Of a stretch of DNA of 64,000 nucleotides, positions 12,269 through 37,508 are shown in pieces (positions within the stretch are counted from its first letter, which is position 1; every line of letters begins with the position of its first letter). Source of the DNA: Glandiceps talaboti. Taxonomy: Eukaryota > Hemichordata > Enteropneusta > Spengelidae. The DNA lies in the NCBI RefSeq assembly GCF_964340395.1, contig NC_135549.1:21604842-21668841 (forward strand), written 5' to 3'. The notes below the pieces were generated by a model. The model ran no database searches. It saw only the letters and a program-made list of their open reading frames with translations, and had not been told where the DNA came from. Both the position numbers and the translations under genes were made by a program.

Positions 12269-14170
12269 TGTTGTTCTTCTTGTTTGTGCTGCTGCTGTTG
12301 CTGTATATGTACTTCTCTTCATTTCGACATTTGTGCAATTGATACTCCGAATTAACAATTCAACTTACTGCCTTTAAATACATTCACATGATCCGATACT
12401 GTATATAAAGTAATTAACTTCAAAGTCATTCTTTTACAACAGTTACCACATTGTACACGACGACATCACGAACTTTGTCCCCTGGTTTGAGGCGAAAAGG
12501 AAAGTTGGTTTATGTTAATGATGTAAACCAGACAATGCGATACAGAATGGAGGACCGGGGGGGGGGAGTTCGAGGGATAGCGGCTGACCGAGCTCGCATA
12601 TATTATATGGGCTAGGGTACAACGAACATGTACCTATATAAATCTAAATAGATATTGCTTGACAAATGAACCAAGCTTAAGGCTATATGTCCAGACACAA
12701 CAAAAAGTGAAATACCTGTCTAAGTTATTTGTTATTTATTTCGATATACAAAAATGGCCATCTCTAACAGACACAGACACGTAACTATACTGAAATATGT
12801 CCAGCAATCGGTATTAGATGAAACAAAATTCAATTGAACAATGAATTAGAATATTAATGATTGTGATTAATATACAGCACTATGAAATGTAGTCGTGAGT
12901 ACTAAAAAAAATAACCATTACACACTACATAATTTGATAATTAAGCTGAGAGCTTTCGACTGGAAACTGTCAGTTTTTGGTCACTCTTCATTGACTCTTT
13001 TGCAGTCGAAAGCCCCAGCTTACCACATTGTGTTGTGTGTATTGGTTAAAAATTTGAGTCTACCACGACAGTAGAATTCCACCAGTGTATCAAATATGAA
13101 AATGTTGTCTTTTATCGAACACCGTATTCGTTACTCATACATCACAAAGTAACTGTAACTGAAAATAACAATTTGCAACAAGGATGGGAAGCTGAAGTTA
13201 AGGGCATTGAATTAACAACTCTCTTCCTGATACATATACAATACTTGTCAGGCTATTGCAAGTAAGAAATGTCTTTCGAGATACACATAGTACTAGTATA
13301 TGGGCAGATCTGAGGGCACTACTGATCTGGTCAATGGCTGCATGGGTGAGTATGAGTTGTGGTGCCAGTTGAGGCGAGTTGGGGCCTGTTGGAGGCCGAG
13401 TGATGCCAGTTGGAGGCGAATGGGGAAGAGCCGTCCCCCAAAGTGCCATAGACCAGGTCAGTTGCCAAGATGAGGTTGAAAGGGGTGGTGCGGGTGGGAA
13501 TGTGCAGAAGTGTACTACAGCTGTGATGGTAGCGAATTCTTGTGAAAGAATGAGGTGATAGCAAATAAATGTGTGACTGGTGTGGGCTGTAAACAGATGT
13601 TATGTAATTGCTAGGTGTGTACCTTCCTGTGTTGTCAAAGTTAAATATATACTAAACGTTTGAGCTCAGAGTCTCAGACACATGATTAAACCCCTCATAA
13701 CCTTGGACTTCTTGGACTATCCATCATGCATAGCCATCATTAAAGCTGACGAGTCCACTATAGAAACTACATTGTGGTCGGAATGGGCCAGATCTAAACG
13801 ATTTTCTGTGTTGTTTTTGTTTCATCTGTAGTGTTGCATTGTGTTATTATCGACTTACAAAAACATTCATTCCCTAGTTACTACCATAAAATCTAGAATA
13901 TCGTATTTAGGCAAATCCAAGGAATGATTCGATAACATATAAATTTTGAGATCACTCACAAAATAAAATTACCAGTGACATCGCAATTGTACAAAAACTT
14001 ACACCTACATGATAAAGCCTGTTAAACGAAACATGGAAATATTACATTCATTTCAAAGTATAAACCAACATGATACTAGAGATGGAGTGTATGTAATTTT
14101 GTAACAATTGAATGTATTTACTAATATTATAGATAAAACAATTAAAGCTACCATCACTGACAATGTATCC

Positions 14171-14485
14171 TTAGGCATAACAAAAAATTGTGTGGTTCCG
14201 ATAATACACTGACTTTTAGAATAGGTGGGGTAGGTAGATCTTTTATTTTATTTTTAATATTATATAATTTTTTTTCATGTGTGAGTGTCCAGTTCAGGTC
14301 TTCCATTGTTTTCCAAATAGTGTCTGTGATATTCATTTCTTCCCATCAGATCCAGTGTGCGTCACAATTTTTGTGATTTTATTTTTTTCTCGAATACGTA
14401 AAAAAGAGTTTAGGATTGGCAGTGAAAAACTAGGTGGGGGGGGGGGGGGGTGACCCGAACCAAACAATTATTTATTTAGGCCTAA
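14171..14485 (+). mobile_element. MITE, TTAGGCCTAA family, copy 1
   Basis: The element starts TTAGGCATAAC followed by AATTGTGTGGTTCCG and ends with AACCAAACAATT before TTAGGCCTAA, so its ends are imperfect terminal inverted repeats of about 28 bp. The interior matches 40183-40572 and, in reverse, 34150-34740. It has no coding capacity. Confidence 0.75.
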
Positions 14486-15077
14486 TTGTAAATTATTGCC
14501 ATGGGTACTAAAGGCCACTTGTTTTGAATTGTAAACTGCAATGACTTGCAGACGTCTAGACGCCTGGCCTGTGGTGCTAATCAATTCTAGGTCCTTGACC
14601 AGGTACCTAGGAAGGACAGTATCATACCATAAAGTCACATTGTCGGAGACGTCATCAGACTAACAATAACTACCATAAAATGATGATATTTCACCAAACA
14701 ATGTTTAGGACCCTGACAGCAATTCCGGAAAAACACTTCAATTACAATTAGATAGAGTGTTCATTTTAGTTACAGTATCAGTACAAACTTATCAATGCAT
14801 TAGAGATTTTGCTCTAATGATATCGATGTAAACTATAAATGCTGTCTCTATTCGACATCCTCACGGAAATTCGTGGTAGGGCGAACGTTCATGTTTTTTT
14901 TATCTTTCTCTGGCTGGACTGGCAAGTAATTCAAAGACAGAACAAAATGTAGGCAGTGGCAATTAGTTCAGAACTACTCCACAAATCCAGATCCTTGGAA
15001 AGTCGAGGGTATGTTTAAAATTCTATAAGAAAGACAGGGCAGGTGACAGCACGAATATAAGAAAATCACGTGACCGC

Positions 15078-15127
15078 GTATGTATGTATGTATGTATGTA
15101 TGTATGTACTGTATGTATGTATGTATG

Positions 15128-15161
<34 letters not shown>

Positions 15162-15298
15162 TGTATGTATGTACGTACGTACGTGTGTGTATGTATGTAT
15201 GTATGTATGTATGTATGTATGTATGTATGTATGTATGTATGTATGTATGTATGTATGTATGTATGTATGTGTATGTACGTACCTACGTACGTGTATGC
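15078..15298. repeat. (TATG)n microsatellite
   Basis: A run of about 220 bp of TATG units with minor TACG variants. Poly-(YVCM) and poly-(THTYI) frames here are artefacts. Confidence 0.95.
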
Positions 15299-15692
15299 CA
15301 TCATAGTGTGTTGCTTCCAAAGTTCATTATATACAGAACATACTAGTAACTCCTCCAGATTGTTTCAACCACAGCCGGCAAGTGTTTCACCATAGAGTAA
15401 GATACGACCGTTGGTGGCGCTCCCCACTGAAAGTTGGATAAAAACTATAGTCGCAATATCAAAATGTGTGATTGAAGAACTGTGGCTTAGTCTATTCAGT
15501 AATAGTTTATTACATTGTATATCGAACAACATATTCATCAGTCTTTTTATCTCTATCAATAGCAATATAATATTTTAACCACAAAAATAATTCCCTGAAA
15601 AACATTCACAATATAACATATATACAGCCACACCCATACACATCTGAGACCATTTTACTCTAGTGGTCCGAGTACAAACACATTCTCCCTCA

Positions 15693-15693
<1 letters not shown>

Positions 15694-15730
<37 letters not shown>
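15694..15730. repeat. (CA)n microsatellite
   Basis: Short CA dinucleotide run within a gene-free region. Confidence 0.9.
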
Positions 15731-15733
<3 letters not shown>

Positions 15734-16429
15734 GAACATACGTAAGTCACAGGTGATGTTTACTATTACAAGATTGGTTGAGTTATTAGAACCTAATGCT
15801 CACACAACTGCATACAACATAAATATTCAAATTTCAAATACATCCTAAGTATCCACTGCAACTCATTTTGTAAATTTTATTGATCAAAATCAGCAAACTT
15901 TGAAGAGAACCCTGATTTGATACTTGAAATGTACATAGGAGTAATACATTCATTTCAAACAATAACTACCATCTAACTTCTGAACTACATAATGCTATCT
16001 AAATGAATAAAATAACAAAAGACCGTACTGTCAACTTTTTCACTGTAATCTTTGTAAAACTGAATACAAAGTGAATTACAAAACACAACCAGGATGAAAA
16101 GCTCATACATACTGCTTGCAAGCTGAGCTAGTAGTATATTCAACATTCACTACTTAACTACAGAATTCCTGAGTTACTAACACTACTTCTTGGCTAGCCT
16201 GTGAGCCTGGTGATAATATCAGGCCAGTGTAGGTATCAACCATTATTACCCATCCAGCACTTTCACCGTGTTTCAAGTTACCATTCATCAGCTCTGTTTG
16301 ATGCAACCCCATTGAAACAAGTAAGAAAGTGCATATTCTACATTAAGTTGGTGAGATTGCAATTTTTTGTTCCATTTTCTCGACGATGAAGTAATATATT
16401 GCAACCAGACACAGACGTGAAGACGATAA

Positions 16430-16565
16430 TGTTTTGATGTCTGAGTGCTGGCAAGTTGGTTCATTTAGACAAAACGTTGCAAGAAACTGTATTCATTCAA
16501 TCTAGCTATCTTAAAGTGTAGCATGTACAAATGTACTGTTTCTTATTGGTTTCTGCATTAGGTAT
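16430..16565 (-). mobile_element. Partial copy of an inverted-repeat element (GTCTAAAT family)
   Basis: It contains TTTAGACAAAACGTTGCAAG and a segment reading ATTGGTTTCTG. In reverse orientation it matches the copies at 42465-42650 and 46113-46385. Non-coding. Confidence 0.6.
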
Positions 16566-16829
16566 CACACAGAGCCAGTGAATGATTACTTAAAATGGGC
16601 TGTATCACATGCTGGTGTGGTTATTAATACCAATGGCAAAGATGTGTTAACACAAGAGCTCCTCTGGCATTAACATTAAATTGGTGCAGATATTGAACTT
16701 CCAATTGTTAACATACGTTGGTGAGGTGTTAGTGTCAGCCTGATATTGGCACTAAGCTACATGTAACCCAGCGTTGATAGGACTCATGCAGGCATTACAT
16801 GTAATCCTTCCAATATAGCTGTTTTCCAT

Positions 16830-16990
16830 AGACTGAGTCAAAACCATTGAATGAACTATCAAGATCAGTGAGCCTGATCACAAGATTTCATGTTGAGATA
16901 GACACCATAAAGATAACACACAAATATCACTTACACTGTGTAGGCTCTGTATTTAGTTAATGTTGACTCGGTCCACGGAAAATAGCTGTA
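16830..16990 (-). repeat. Interspersed repeat shared with 57900-58045
   Basis: It shares GATCAGTGAGCCTGATCAC, TTGAGATAGACACCA and GGCTCTGTATTTAGTTAATG with the inverted element near 57.6-58.05 kb, in opposite orientation. It lies downstream of the minus-strand zinc-finger gene. Confidence 0.65.
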
Positions 16991-17136
16991 ATACTAGCTG
17001 GTGGTGACATGTTAAGGTCAAGAGGTGTGAACACCAAGTTACTCCTCTGATATTAACCAAGTTGGTAATCATTTCTCAAAGCTGTACTGAGCTGACTAAC
17101 TTGATTGATATGTTATTTGAAGACTCGACACCTATT

Positions 17137-28499
<11,363 letters not shown>

Positions 28500-28998
28500 T
28501 CACACAAGTACATGTAGTTCTCTTTCTCTCGATTGGTTAGCTGGTCAGAACCATCTATTGAATCATTTTTTCATTGAATTGTCCCCCTCACAGTTGATTT
28601 TCTATTTTACATGTACATGTACTGACATTGACTGGACCTTCTTCCACTCTGGTAAATCATGCTGTTATTCATTGATGGAACACTGTCTCACAATCACTGC
28701 TGTCAGTGTCATCAATATAATCATATCATCACATCAGCCCCTTTATCTATACATATACATTACATTATGTAGAAGGATGTTACTTGTATCTGAAGAAGAT
28801 AAAAAAGAAAACTCATTTTCATTCTACATAATTAACATCAGAAACTGTGGCTTGATTACTATGGTTTCAATTAACGTGCAACATTTATACTGTTACTAGA
28901 GGAGTTTGCATTGAATTAACGGTTCAACAGCAAGGCTACATACAAAATGAATTATGTTCAAGTGTCTCCAAAAGATTGAACATGATGAAGAACACATT

Positions 28999-29098
28999 CA
29001 GGCACTTGAATCAAACTGTATGATTTTACTTGAAAAATGAATATTAATAAAGACTATACATTTTAAAAACATATCATACAGTTTGATTCAAGTGCCTG
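28999..29098. repeat. Perfect 26-bp inverted repeat, 48-bp loop
   Basis: Arms 28999-29024 and 29073-29098 are exact reverse complements. It lies between the minus-strand ATG and the putative promoter, and would form a hairpin in RNA of either strand. Confidence 0.9.
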
Positions 29099-29284
29099 TG
29101 AGAGAGAGAGAGCGTCGCACTCTCGGGGGGGGGGGGGGAAGGGGGTACAGTGTGTTCTCTGCCTGAGCTGTAAACAACAAGGACAAATTCGTCATGATAA
29201 GGTCCGAAGTTGTCACTGTCCAGCGAACGCATTTATGCACTGCATTCAGTAAATTAGCACACAATATTTTTTGTACAAAACTCA

Positions 29285-29850
29285 CCTATATTTGAACTTG
29301 CGTTAGGCATGTCACGGGCAAACTACAAAATACATTGCTATGTTTATGTTGCATGTCTTACTACAACTATATACTTCCGGTATGGCGCGAACGAGAAATC
29401 ACGAGAATTTGTTGTGAACTTGCTTGTTTGACCTCAGTCAACTCCAAAGTTAATGAAATAATCTTGATTATTTCAACTCGCGCGTGAGAATATAGCTATT
29501 CATATTTCAACATTGCTGAAATTGATGAAATGTCATGAAGTAATAGTTCTATTTCGAAAAAGTAGGTCATTAAAAGGTCAAAAGCGCATTGTATCATGGG
29601 TAATGCTTTTCTCCGCTCCGCCTTGCTTTCGACGAACGTAGGTCAGTCAGGATAAACATTCTAAATTTGCGATTAGATTTTGCGACTTTAGACATATATT
29701 GCGTTTTATACGTAACGATTGATTGGTTCACGTGCAGAATTGTTCAGAATAATTGGAATGGGTTTTTTTTATAAGCCATTTTATTTCAGTGTAACGGTGA
29801 TGAGTATGTGAGATATTATTTAGTCCTCCGATGTCATTGCGCAAGCGCCA
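29285..29850. promoter_or_regulatory. Divergent promoter region between two zinc-finger genes
   Basis: The region is richer in CpG than its surroundings. It has an ETS-like ACTTCCGG at 29373-29380 followed by a YY1-like ATGGCG, and an NRF1-like TGCGCAAGCGC at 29838-29848 (one mismatch to consensus). On the minus strand a plausible 5' UTR exon ends at 29286 with donor GTGAG. No TATA box is evident. Start sites are inferred. Confidence 0.5.
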
Positions 29851-30538
29851 CGCAGATCTTGTGATTTGTGATTTTCATTTACAGTGAAAATCATGTGAAT
29901 GTATTTTCACACTGTTTGCGACCTAAAATAACGAATGTCATTTCCTATGTGTTCATGTGTTGTGTATCTTATGGTTTTATTATTTGGGGTCCTAGCTGTA
30001 TGCGATAATAGAAGTGGTAATTTTTTATCCAGATTTTTGTTTGTTTTTGAGCTTTTTTCAAGTTTAAATTTAGCTGAAGTGTTACCATTCTGCAAAACCC
30101 CAAAATCAGTATAAGACTCCTGTAGTAAGGCAACTTTAACTTTATTACACAACTATGCCTTCAGTGGTTTATATAATATGGTAAAACAACAATAATAAGA
30201 CCCCAGGAAATAAGTACAGTAACATCAAATTTACTGTTAAATTTACTGGTAATATATTTTTGAAGGTGCTTGGTAAAAGTTTTGGAAGTAAATTTTGTAC
30301 ATTAGTCATTACACTTTTCTTTATTCAGTGTTCTCAAGTGATCACCAGGTTAGATTACAATGATTACTAATTTACATATTGTTTTACATATCAGTGCATA
30401 ATGACCAACACTATTATAATATGCAGGTGTATGTCTTGAACATTGAAAATGCTTGTGACATGTTTGTATGTTAACACATACATACATGGATATTGGGATA
30501 AGTCATCAACAAATTATTATTATAATATTGTCATTCAG

Positions 30539-30648
30539 AGATTACAAAAGCTCAGAGGATGGTAGAGCACTTTGAAGAGCTGCAGAAACCTGCCAAGCAA
30601 GGCATCCTGAGTGGCAATGACAATTGTTGCACCATGTTTTCACTATAG
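30539..30648 (+). CDS. Possible short exon upstream of the 11-finger gene
   Basis: After CATTCAG, a frame of about 35 codons beginning ITKAQRMVEHFEELQKPAKQ runs to a TAG at 30646. The composition is protein-like, but no partner exon or family is recognised. It could be a 5' UTR exon, the end of a small gene, or chance. Confidence 0.25.
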
Positions 30649-30888
30649 TGGGGAGAACACTGCAGGATACTAACATTTGTACGAGATGTTGTATCATGGA
30701 GAAACTGGATAATAACTTAAATGCAATACTAAAAGTCTATGTTTTTTTTGTATTTCTAATTCAAATGTTTTCAAAACTAATAAATTTAAATTTAATTTGT
30801 TTCACAGAAACACCCGTGAGTGTATAAAAATCAACCACTGTGAAATTACTCCTTCAGTGCTGCAAGTGTTGAAACTATTGCAAAGGAA

Positions 30889-31840
30889 ATGGCGGCTTTC
30901 AAGACTCCAAAGGCAAGAGATTCAGTTGGACATAGAGAAGGCGATGACTCCCAGAGTGTGCATGTATCTACTGCGTCACAAGTGTGTGTAGATTCAATGC
31001 CTCTTGAATTATTGGAGCTGGCTAGTAGAAACATGTTTGAAATGTTCTTGGTTGAAATGTACAGGTGTAAATTATGCAGTACTTACAGTAGTATGGTAAG
31101 GGTAAAAGTCATTGAACACTTCAAGACCACACACTGTGAAGAGTGGAAGTGTGCTGCGAAAAGTGTGTTGCAAAGAAAAGCTAAGGAGAAAGAAGCTGTC
31201 ATTAAGATTAATCAACAATGTAACAGTGGAGTGAAAACGATCCCGGTTCCGAATACACCACAGTCACACGACTCACTGAAAGTTGATTCAGTAACAAAGA
31301 AGCCAACCCAAACTAGAACAAATGAAGTGCCAAAGTCTGCCACAACTGCAAAAACAAAATCCACAGTTTCTCGCATTATGACTAGGTCTAGTGCTCTTGC
31401 TTGTTCAGTTCAACAGAAACAGTCTGCAATGACAGCAGTGGGCATTAAACCACAACAACAAACACAGGTAAACACACAGAAAGATATTGACCAGACTCAG
31501 GCTTCTGCAAATCAAAATAACACCCCCACAAAGTGCTTACCTGCAACAACCACGTGTACAGCTCTATCCACTGTTCAGTCTACTTCAGCTGCTATAAATG
31601 CAAAGTCAGTCAATAGTGTAAGTGTTCAAAATGCTAGTAATGGTCCAACACAAGCGTTGAAAATCCAGAAATTTGATGAAACGCCAAAAACTACACCAGC
31701 CAGTGCAGTCAAATACAATAAACTTATGATTAATATCAGAGATTGCAACTCATTGTCAAATGTAGCAGCAAAGGAGAAAGACAATAGTGGTGCAACAGTG
31801 CAAACAGAAATGTTAGACTCTCCACTGCATGATATTGGCA

Positions 31841-31880
<40 letters not shown>

Positions 31881-33075
31881 CAGGGGTGTACCTGGTTCAG
31901 ATGAAATACAGAACCCTGAAGAAAATTTGACAAAGCCCACACCACACCATTCACATCCAGAGAATGTGTTTATTACTGACAGTGTGAGTAAATCTGATAC
32001 ACAACAGAATATACTGTCCAATGAAGGAACTCAGAGTAAAATTGATGTTAGAATCAACAAACCTGGTGAGTCTGCTCCAGACGAAAAACATAAGAGAAGG
32101 GTGTGGATGTGCTCTATGTGCAAAGTCAGGTTACGCAGCAGAGACGACATGATTTTGCATATAAAATCAGCCCACCGGGATTGCAAAACAAATTTTCAGT
32201 GTCCAGGTTGTCAAAAATTGTACAAGTCTTGGAAGGGCCTCAAGTCACATGCCAAACTTTGCAAAGAAAAGAGAAAGAAAAAGAAAATGAAGGAAGTCAA
32301 AATATTCCGATGTGAACTCTGCCAGAAGGGATTCAAACAGGTGCATGCTTTGCGAGAGCATGTTCTTATACATAGTGAACATCGAAGTTACATTTGTGAA
32401 GTTTGTGGCAAATCTTACAAGCAAAGTAGAGCCTTACGTAATCATAGGCAAGTTCACAATAAAGAGATCTACAAGTGTAAGGAATGTGGTTATAAGACAA
32501 ATGTAAAAACTTACATGCACAACCATGAAAAAACTCACCAGGGGAATGAGAGGAAAGTCTACAAATGTGATCATTGCGATTTTCAAACTTTCTATCTGTC
32601 AAGCATTAAGCAACATACTGGTCTGAAACATGGCGAGCTAGAGAAGAGTTTTATGTGTGAGAAATGTGGACGTCGGTATAATAGCAAAATGTCCCTCACA
32701 ACACACATAAAAACTCACCATGAGAGCAAAGTATATAAATGCCCACAGTGTCCGTACGTCGGCCAAAACCACATTCGCTTACACGTACACTTAAAGGTCC
32801 ACAAGCCAGTTGAAACTAGGAAGCATGCATGTCCACACTGTGAGTGGCGAGGACTTGAAAAGAGTTCACTGAGACGGCATCTACGTATGCATACAGGAGA
32901 ACGACCCTTTCGATGTGAGGTATGTGATATTGGTTATATTGAAAGATATGGACTCAACAAACACATAAGAAAGAAACACCCTGCACAGTCAATGAAAACT
33001 GATGAAGGTGAAGTCACTCGGGCACTGAACTTTCTCAGTACAGAAAAAGTGTCTGTTACATATAATGATTTTTGA
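30889..33075 (+). CDS. C2H2 zinc-finger protein, 11 fingers, 728 aa
   Basis: ATG at 30889 (gaaATGGCG) has an in-frame stop shortly upstream, and a splice acceptor TTTCACAG precedes it at about 30808. One degenerate finger lies at residues 60-82 (CKLC...HFKTTH). A long Ser/Thr/Gln-rich region and an Asp run at about 318-331, encoded by (GAT)n, follow. Ten fingers then run from about residue 408 to 705. The second of these is C2HC and the last two are joined by the classical linker TGERPF. The likely role is a sequence-specific DNA-binding regulator in the nucleus; no orthologue is named. It is head-to-head with the cassette zinc-finger gene. A polyadenylation signal AATAAA lies at 33944. Confidence 0.92.
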
Positions 33076-33960
33076 AGAAACTGTTTATTGAGGTTCACTT
33101 CAAACATGATCAGAAAGTATAATCATAATAATGTATTTGCTTTATTTTTGTAATAGCTGGATACACAATGAACCCCATTAATATTGAGGTGCTTGTGAAT
33201 ATTTTGTGACAATGACATATGCACGGTAATTTACTGGTATGGACTAAACAAATGATGGTGTAGGTGGTGGGGGTGGGGTGGGGGGGGGGTTGTGGTTCAG
33301 AGACTGGTTTCATTATGAATCAGATTTCATTATTCAAATCACAAAAGATAGATCTGAGAGATTGAAACTGTCAAGTCTCTGGGCTATGAGGAGGAAGGTG
33401 ATTGAAGAATGTAAGTTATGGTGAAGATGTGTGGGTGTGTGTGGTGGGTGGGTGGGGGAGGAGCAGCTGTAGTTGTTTCATTATCTCAAAGCATGCACAC
33501 AATGAATGTTTTGAAAACCAACCAGTATCATATATTTCTGAAACACTTGATTAAAAAATGAAGAAAGAAAAATGAAAAGATAATAGTGCACTTCCAGGGC
33601 CACTATCACTTGACATATTATATTACAAAACAAATATATGCCTCCATAATAGCAAGGATAATTAAATGCTATGCAATTTTGATGCTCCTCCATGTTAATT
33701 TTTTTGTATTGAAATTCACGTTTGAAGTTTTTGCCTTTGTGAAAAAAATTGTTCTATGATACAGCAAATAGTGTATGTATCTTATATGGAAAAAAATTGT
33801 TCTATGACATACAGCAAATAGTATATGTATCTTATTTGGATAAACATTTTTTTTTCACTCAGTAAATGAGGGATGTATTGCAAGTAGATCTCTTTCTAAC
33901 TTTTATCTAGTTGTCATTAGTGTTTCAAATATGAGTATTGGCGAATAAAATTAATTGTGT
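33076..33960 (+). other. Probable 3' UTR of the 11-finger gene
   Basis: AT-rich with a G-rich stretch near 33260-33290, a two-copy 50-bp repeat at 33735-33842, and AATAAA at 33944-33949 as the likely polyadenylation signal. Confidence 0.5.
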
Positions 33961-34327
33961 GTTTCCAATAACATGGCCTCGGAGAATAGGGTAGGTTGGT
34001 CAGGATGTTATTTTATTTTGTTTTATCTTTTTAAATATTTTTTGTTTTTAAAAAAATATTGCTTCAACCCAAAACCAAACAAAATGTCAGTCAGAATACT
34101 CCATCTGTGATACTTTGATGAAAAACTATGTACAGGCATCGTGAAAATGGTGAAGTCTCACAAGAAATAGTGGATGCGGAAACTGACATCAACTGAAGAA
34201 GACAATATAAAACTGTTCTTCCAATCTGTAATGGCTGTACATCTGATAGGAAGAAATAACAACACAGAGACATATAATATCCAAAACAACGGAAAACATG
34301 ACTACCTGAACTAGACACCCATATATG

Positions 34328-34585
<258 letters not shown>

Positions 34586-36088
34586 ATTACGCTCTGCCAC
34601 TGCGGTATAGAGCACTGTCTTAGCAGATTGATACTCACCGAGTTATATATATATATATATATAATAAAAAATCTACCTACCCCACATATTCTAAAATTGA
34701 GCGTAATCGGAACCACACAATTTGTTTTCGTTAGGCCTAATACTTGTGAACCTGAACACATCTGTATTTGAAGACAACTGAATCCTCTCTATCTACCAGT
34801 GAGGTATTTTTACACAAGTAACTACAAGTTGAGTAAATAGCCATATCAGATTTAAACGAATAAGATGTGAATTGTACAGTTTTGATGGACTGGCTTATTT
34901 TCATTTATGTTTAGAAATAAAAAAATAATTTTCAGTGAGGAGTATGTCCACATTTTATTCAGTGGATATTTTACATGTTGGTAATAATGAGGTGTTTTTT
35001 TTTTTAGCACAACTGATCGAAGGTTCAGTAGTGCTTACTCATGGTAAAGTGTTTGTCTGCAATGACAGATGACATCCCATTTTAAAAAAGACACTAGTTT
35101 GACTGAAACTGTATCAGCAGTACCAATGACGGGGGAGCTATTACATCGACGTCTCTGACTTGTTGAAGCACGCCCTCTACGTTCATCATATCTGACAAGA
35201 TGAAACGTTATTCAGGTGTATTTGAGGATTAAGCTATTCCCTTGGAAATTTCGGCCACTTATCTGAAAAAAAATGACAGTTCACAATTTCTGTGTATTGG
35301 AATGTATGTGTTTCTTGAAACATGGTAATACATTTTATAGAAATATATGAAGGGAGACGGTAAAAAGCACCTGCTGACAGTTTTATGCACACGTACATGC
35401 AAGCAGTCCCGCGATGCACAGTAAATATCATCAAGTGTCACATATCATGCCACCTATATTTCCAAAGTAGGTCAATCCAATTAAAATTCTCATTTAGTAA
35501 TACGCCCCATTTGCTTTATTTGCATTTATTTTCTTCGTATATTGTACTTTGTTTTCGATTTATTTTTGTTCCATGAGTGAGCATTTCTAGACGAGCAATG
35601 ACATCAGATTTTAATCAGATATGCAGGGTAAGTATGTTTTGAGCAATCCACTAGATTATTATCAGCATATATAAGGATGCCTCTATTCTTTTTGGTGTTT
35701 CTCATTATTTTTTCGTGGTCGACTGGTCGATTAAAAGAAATAAAAAATCCCTTTCTTCATGTTTCTCTGCCTCTCCTTTTCCTCCTCAGTGTATCTGTAT
35801 CTTTTATTTGGATTCCTGGGAACAAATGAAGCCCTTTCCCAGCTTCTCTCTACGCAATTGGCATGTTCTCAGACTTCCTATAGCTAGTTACTTGAATAAC
35901 GACGTCCGTCATTAAAGAGAATCTGATGCTATGTTCATGAACAAGTGTCGTCGCCGCCGTGACTGTAAATCATGGATGTCATGAATAGTCCAGACACTTG
36001 TTTCTTCTTGCCAGAGATTACAAAAAAATAATTGTACTTTTTATTTTGATATCGGAGCTAAAAATATAGGTCTGTTGGGTAATTAGTG

Positions 36089-36461
36089 TCTACTCATAGC
36101 TGGGATCAGAATGTACGACGGGGGGGGGGGGGAGGGGGCTGCGGAGAAATTTGGAAACCATGAAAAAAACGAGGGTTCAAGGGGGGGGGGGCATGAAAAT
36201 TCTGATGGTCTGAAAGGGGGAGCCCGAAATATTTTGCTCATGATTTGAACCAACTTTGTAATATCAACACAAGTTGAGGAAATGTTGTTAGAAACTGATC
36301 CTCATAAGGCCTGTGGGCTTGATGGAGTATCTGGACTTCGTCAAAAAGGCTTCCAAGCTAGTTGGTTTGATAAAGCGTACCAGCGAGTATTTCCATGACA
36401 GTTCTTGTATCTCTCCCCCCCCCCCCCCCCGTCGTACATTCTGATCCCAGCTATGAGTAGA
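36089..36461. mobile_element. Element with G-tract inverted termini
   Basis: The ends TCTACTCATAGCTGGGATCA...GTACGACGGGG (36089-36132) and the reverse complement (36415-36461) form terminal inverted repeats of about 32 bp plus homopolymer. Between them lies a reverse-transcriptase-like fragment (KACGLDGVSGL). Confidence 0.65.
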
Positions 36462-37139
36462 TTTATATAAATCGCTTGTACCGTCGGAGTCAACTAGAGT
36501 ATAATTCGCTTGTACGGAGTCAACTCAGTATTGTCCACAAGTTTGGTCACCCCATCAGAAGTATTTAATCACTAAAATTGAAAGGGTCCAGCATAAATTT
36601 CTCAACTACCTTTATTTTGGGAAATCGTTCCCTGGTAAAGGAGTAAACCTTGATTACAGTAATCTTTGTCAGTATTTTAATATTCAAAGTCTTCAATCTC
36701 GTTGGAAATTACTGGATGCAGTATTTCTAACCCAATGTATACTGTTGCCAATATAATGTTCCGGAATCTCCGTTCCCAGCACATTTAAAACATGGCACGT
36801 TTTAATTCTACTCAAAGGAAAAAACTCGTTTTTACATACGACCTTCAATTTTATCAATGCCGTGCAAAACACTGACATATTTTCCAGTCTCAGTACTTTT
36901 AGAAAAGATGTCCTAAATGAAATAGTTGATGTGTGAATTTAACGAAAGTTCGGTAATTTTATCTTCTTTTATTTTATTTTATAATTTTATTTCTATTTGT
37001 ACTAGTTTTGTAAATATTGTATGCATTTTAATCTTTTCCAATTTCAGAGTGTCTGTAAATGGGGTAATCCTGTAGACATCTCACATAAATAAATAAATAA
37101 ATTTATTAGATAAATAAATAAATAAATAAATAAATAAAA

Positions 37140-37174
<35 letters not shown>

Positions 37175-37190
37175 ATGATAAATAAATAAA
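36270..37190 (+). pseudogene. Decayed non-LTR retrotransposon, RT remnants and 3' tail
   Basis: The fragment KACGLDGVSGL at about 36310-36345 resembles the RT motif before the palm. From about 36530 a frame reads CPQVWSPHQKYL then IERVQHKFLNYL, the usual post-RT segment of jockey/CR1-like ORF2 proteins. A final NTDIFSSLSTFRKDVL runs to a stop at 36934. A 3' UTR and an (AAAT)n tail (about 37085-37185) follow. Most of the RT core is missing and frames are broken. Confidence 0.7.
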
Positions 37191-37314
37191 CCTCAGGAGT
37201 GGTCGTTTACCGAGTAAATTAAAAAAATTCTCGCGGCTTCGTCGCAATTACTTCAACAACCTATATTTAATATTGATTTGGGTGACAGCCATGTGAATGC
37301 CCTTCTCTGTCCGT

Positions 37315-37367
37315 CTGTCTCTGTCTGTCCCTCTCTCGTTCCCTCTCTCCCTCCCCCTCCCCCTCTC

Positions 37368-37403
<36 letters not shown>

Positions 37404-37424
37404 CTACTCTCTCTCTCTCTCTCA

Positions 37425-37505
<81 letters not shown>
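37315..37505. repeat. (TC)n microsatellite
   Basis: A CT-rich tract of about 190 bp, the last 70 bp pure TC. Poly-Ser/Leu and poly-Arg/Glu frames are artefacts. Confidence 0.95.
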
Positions 37506-37508
<3 letters not shown>

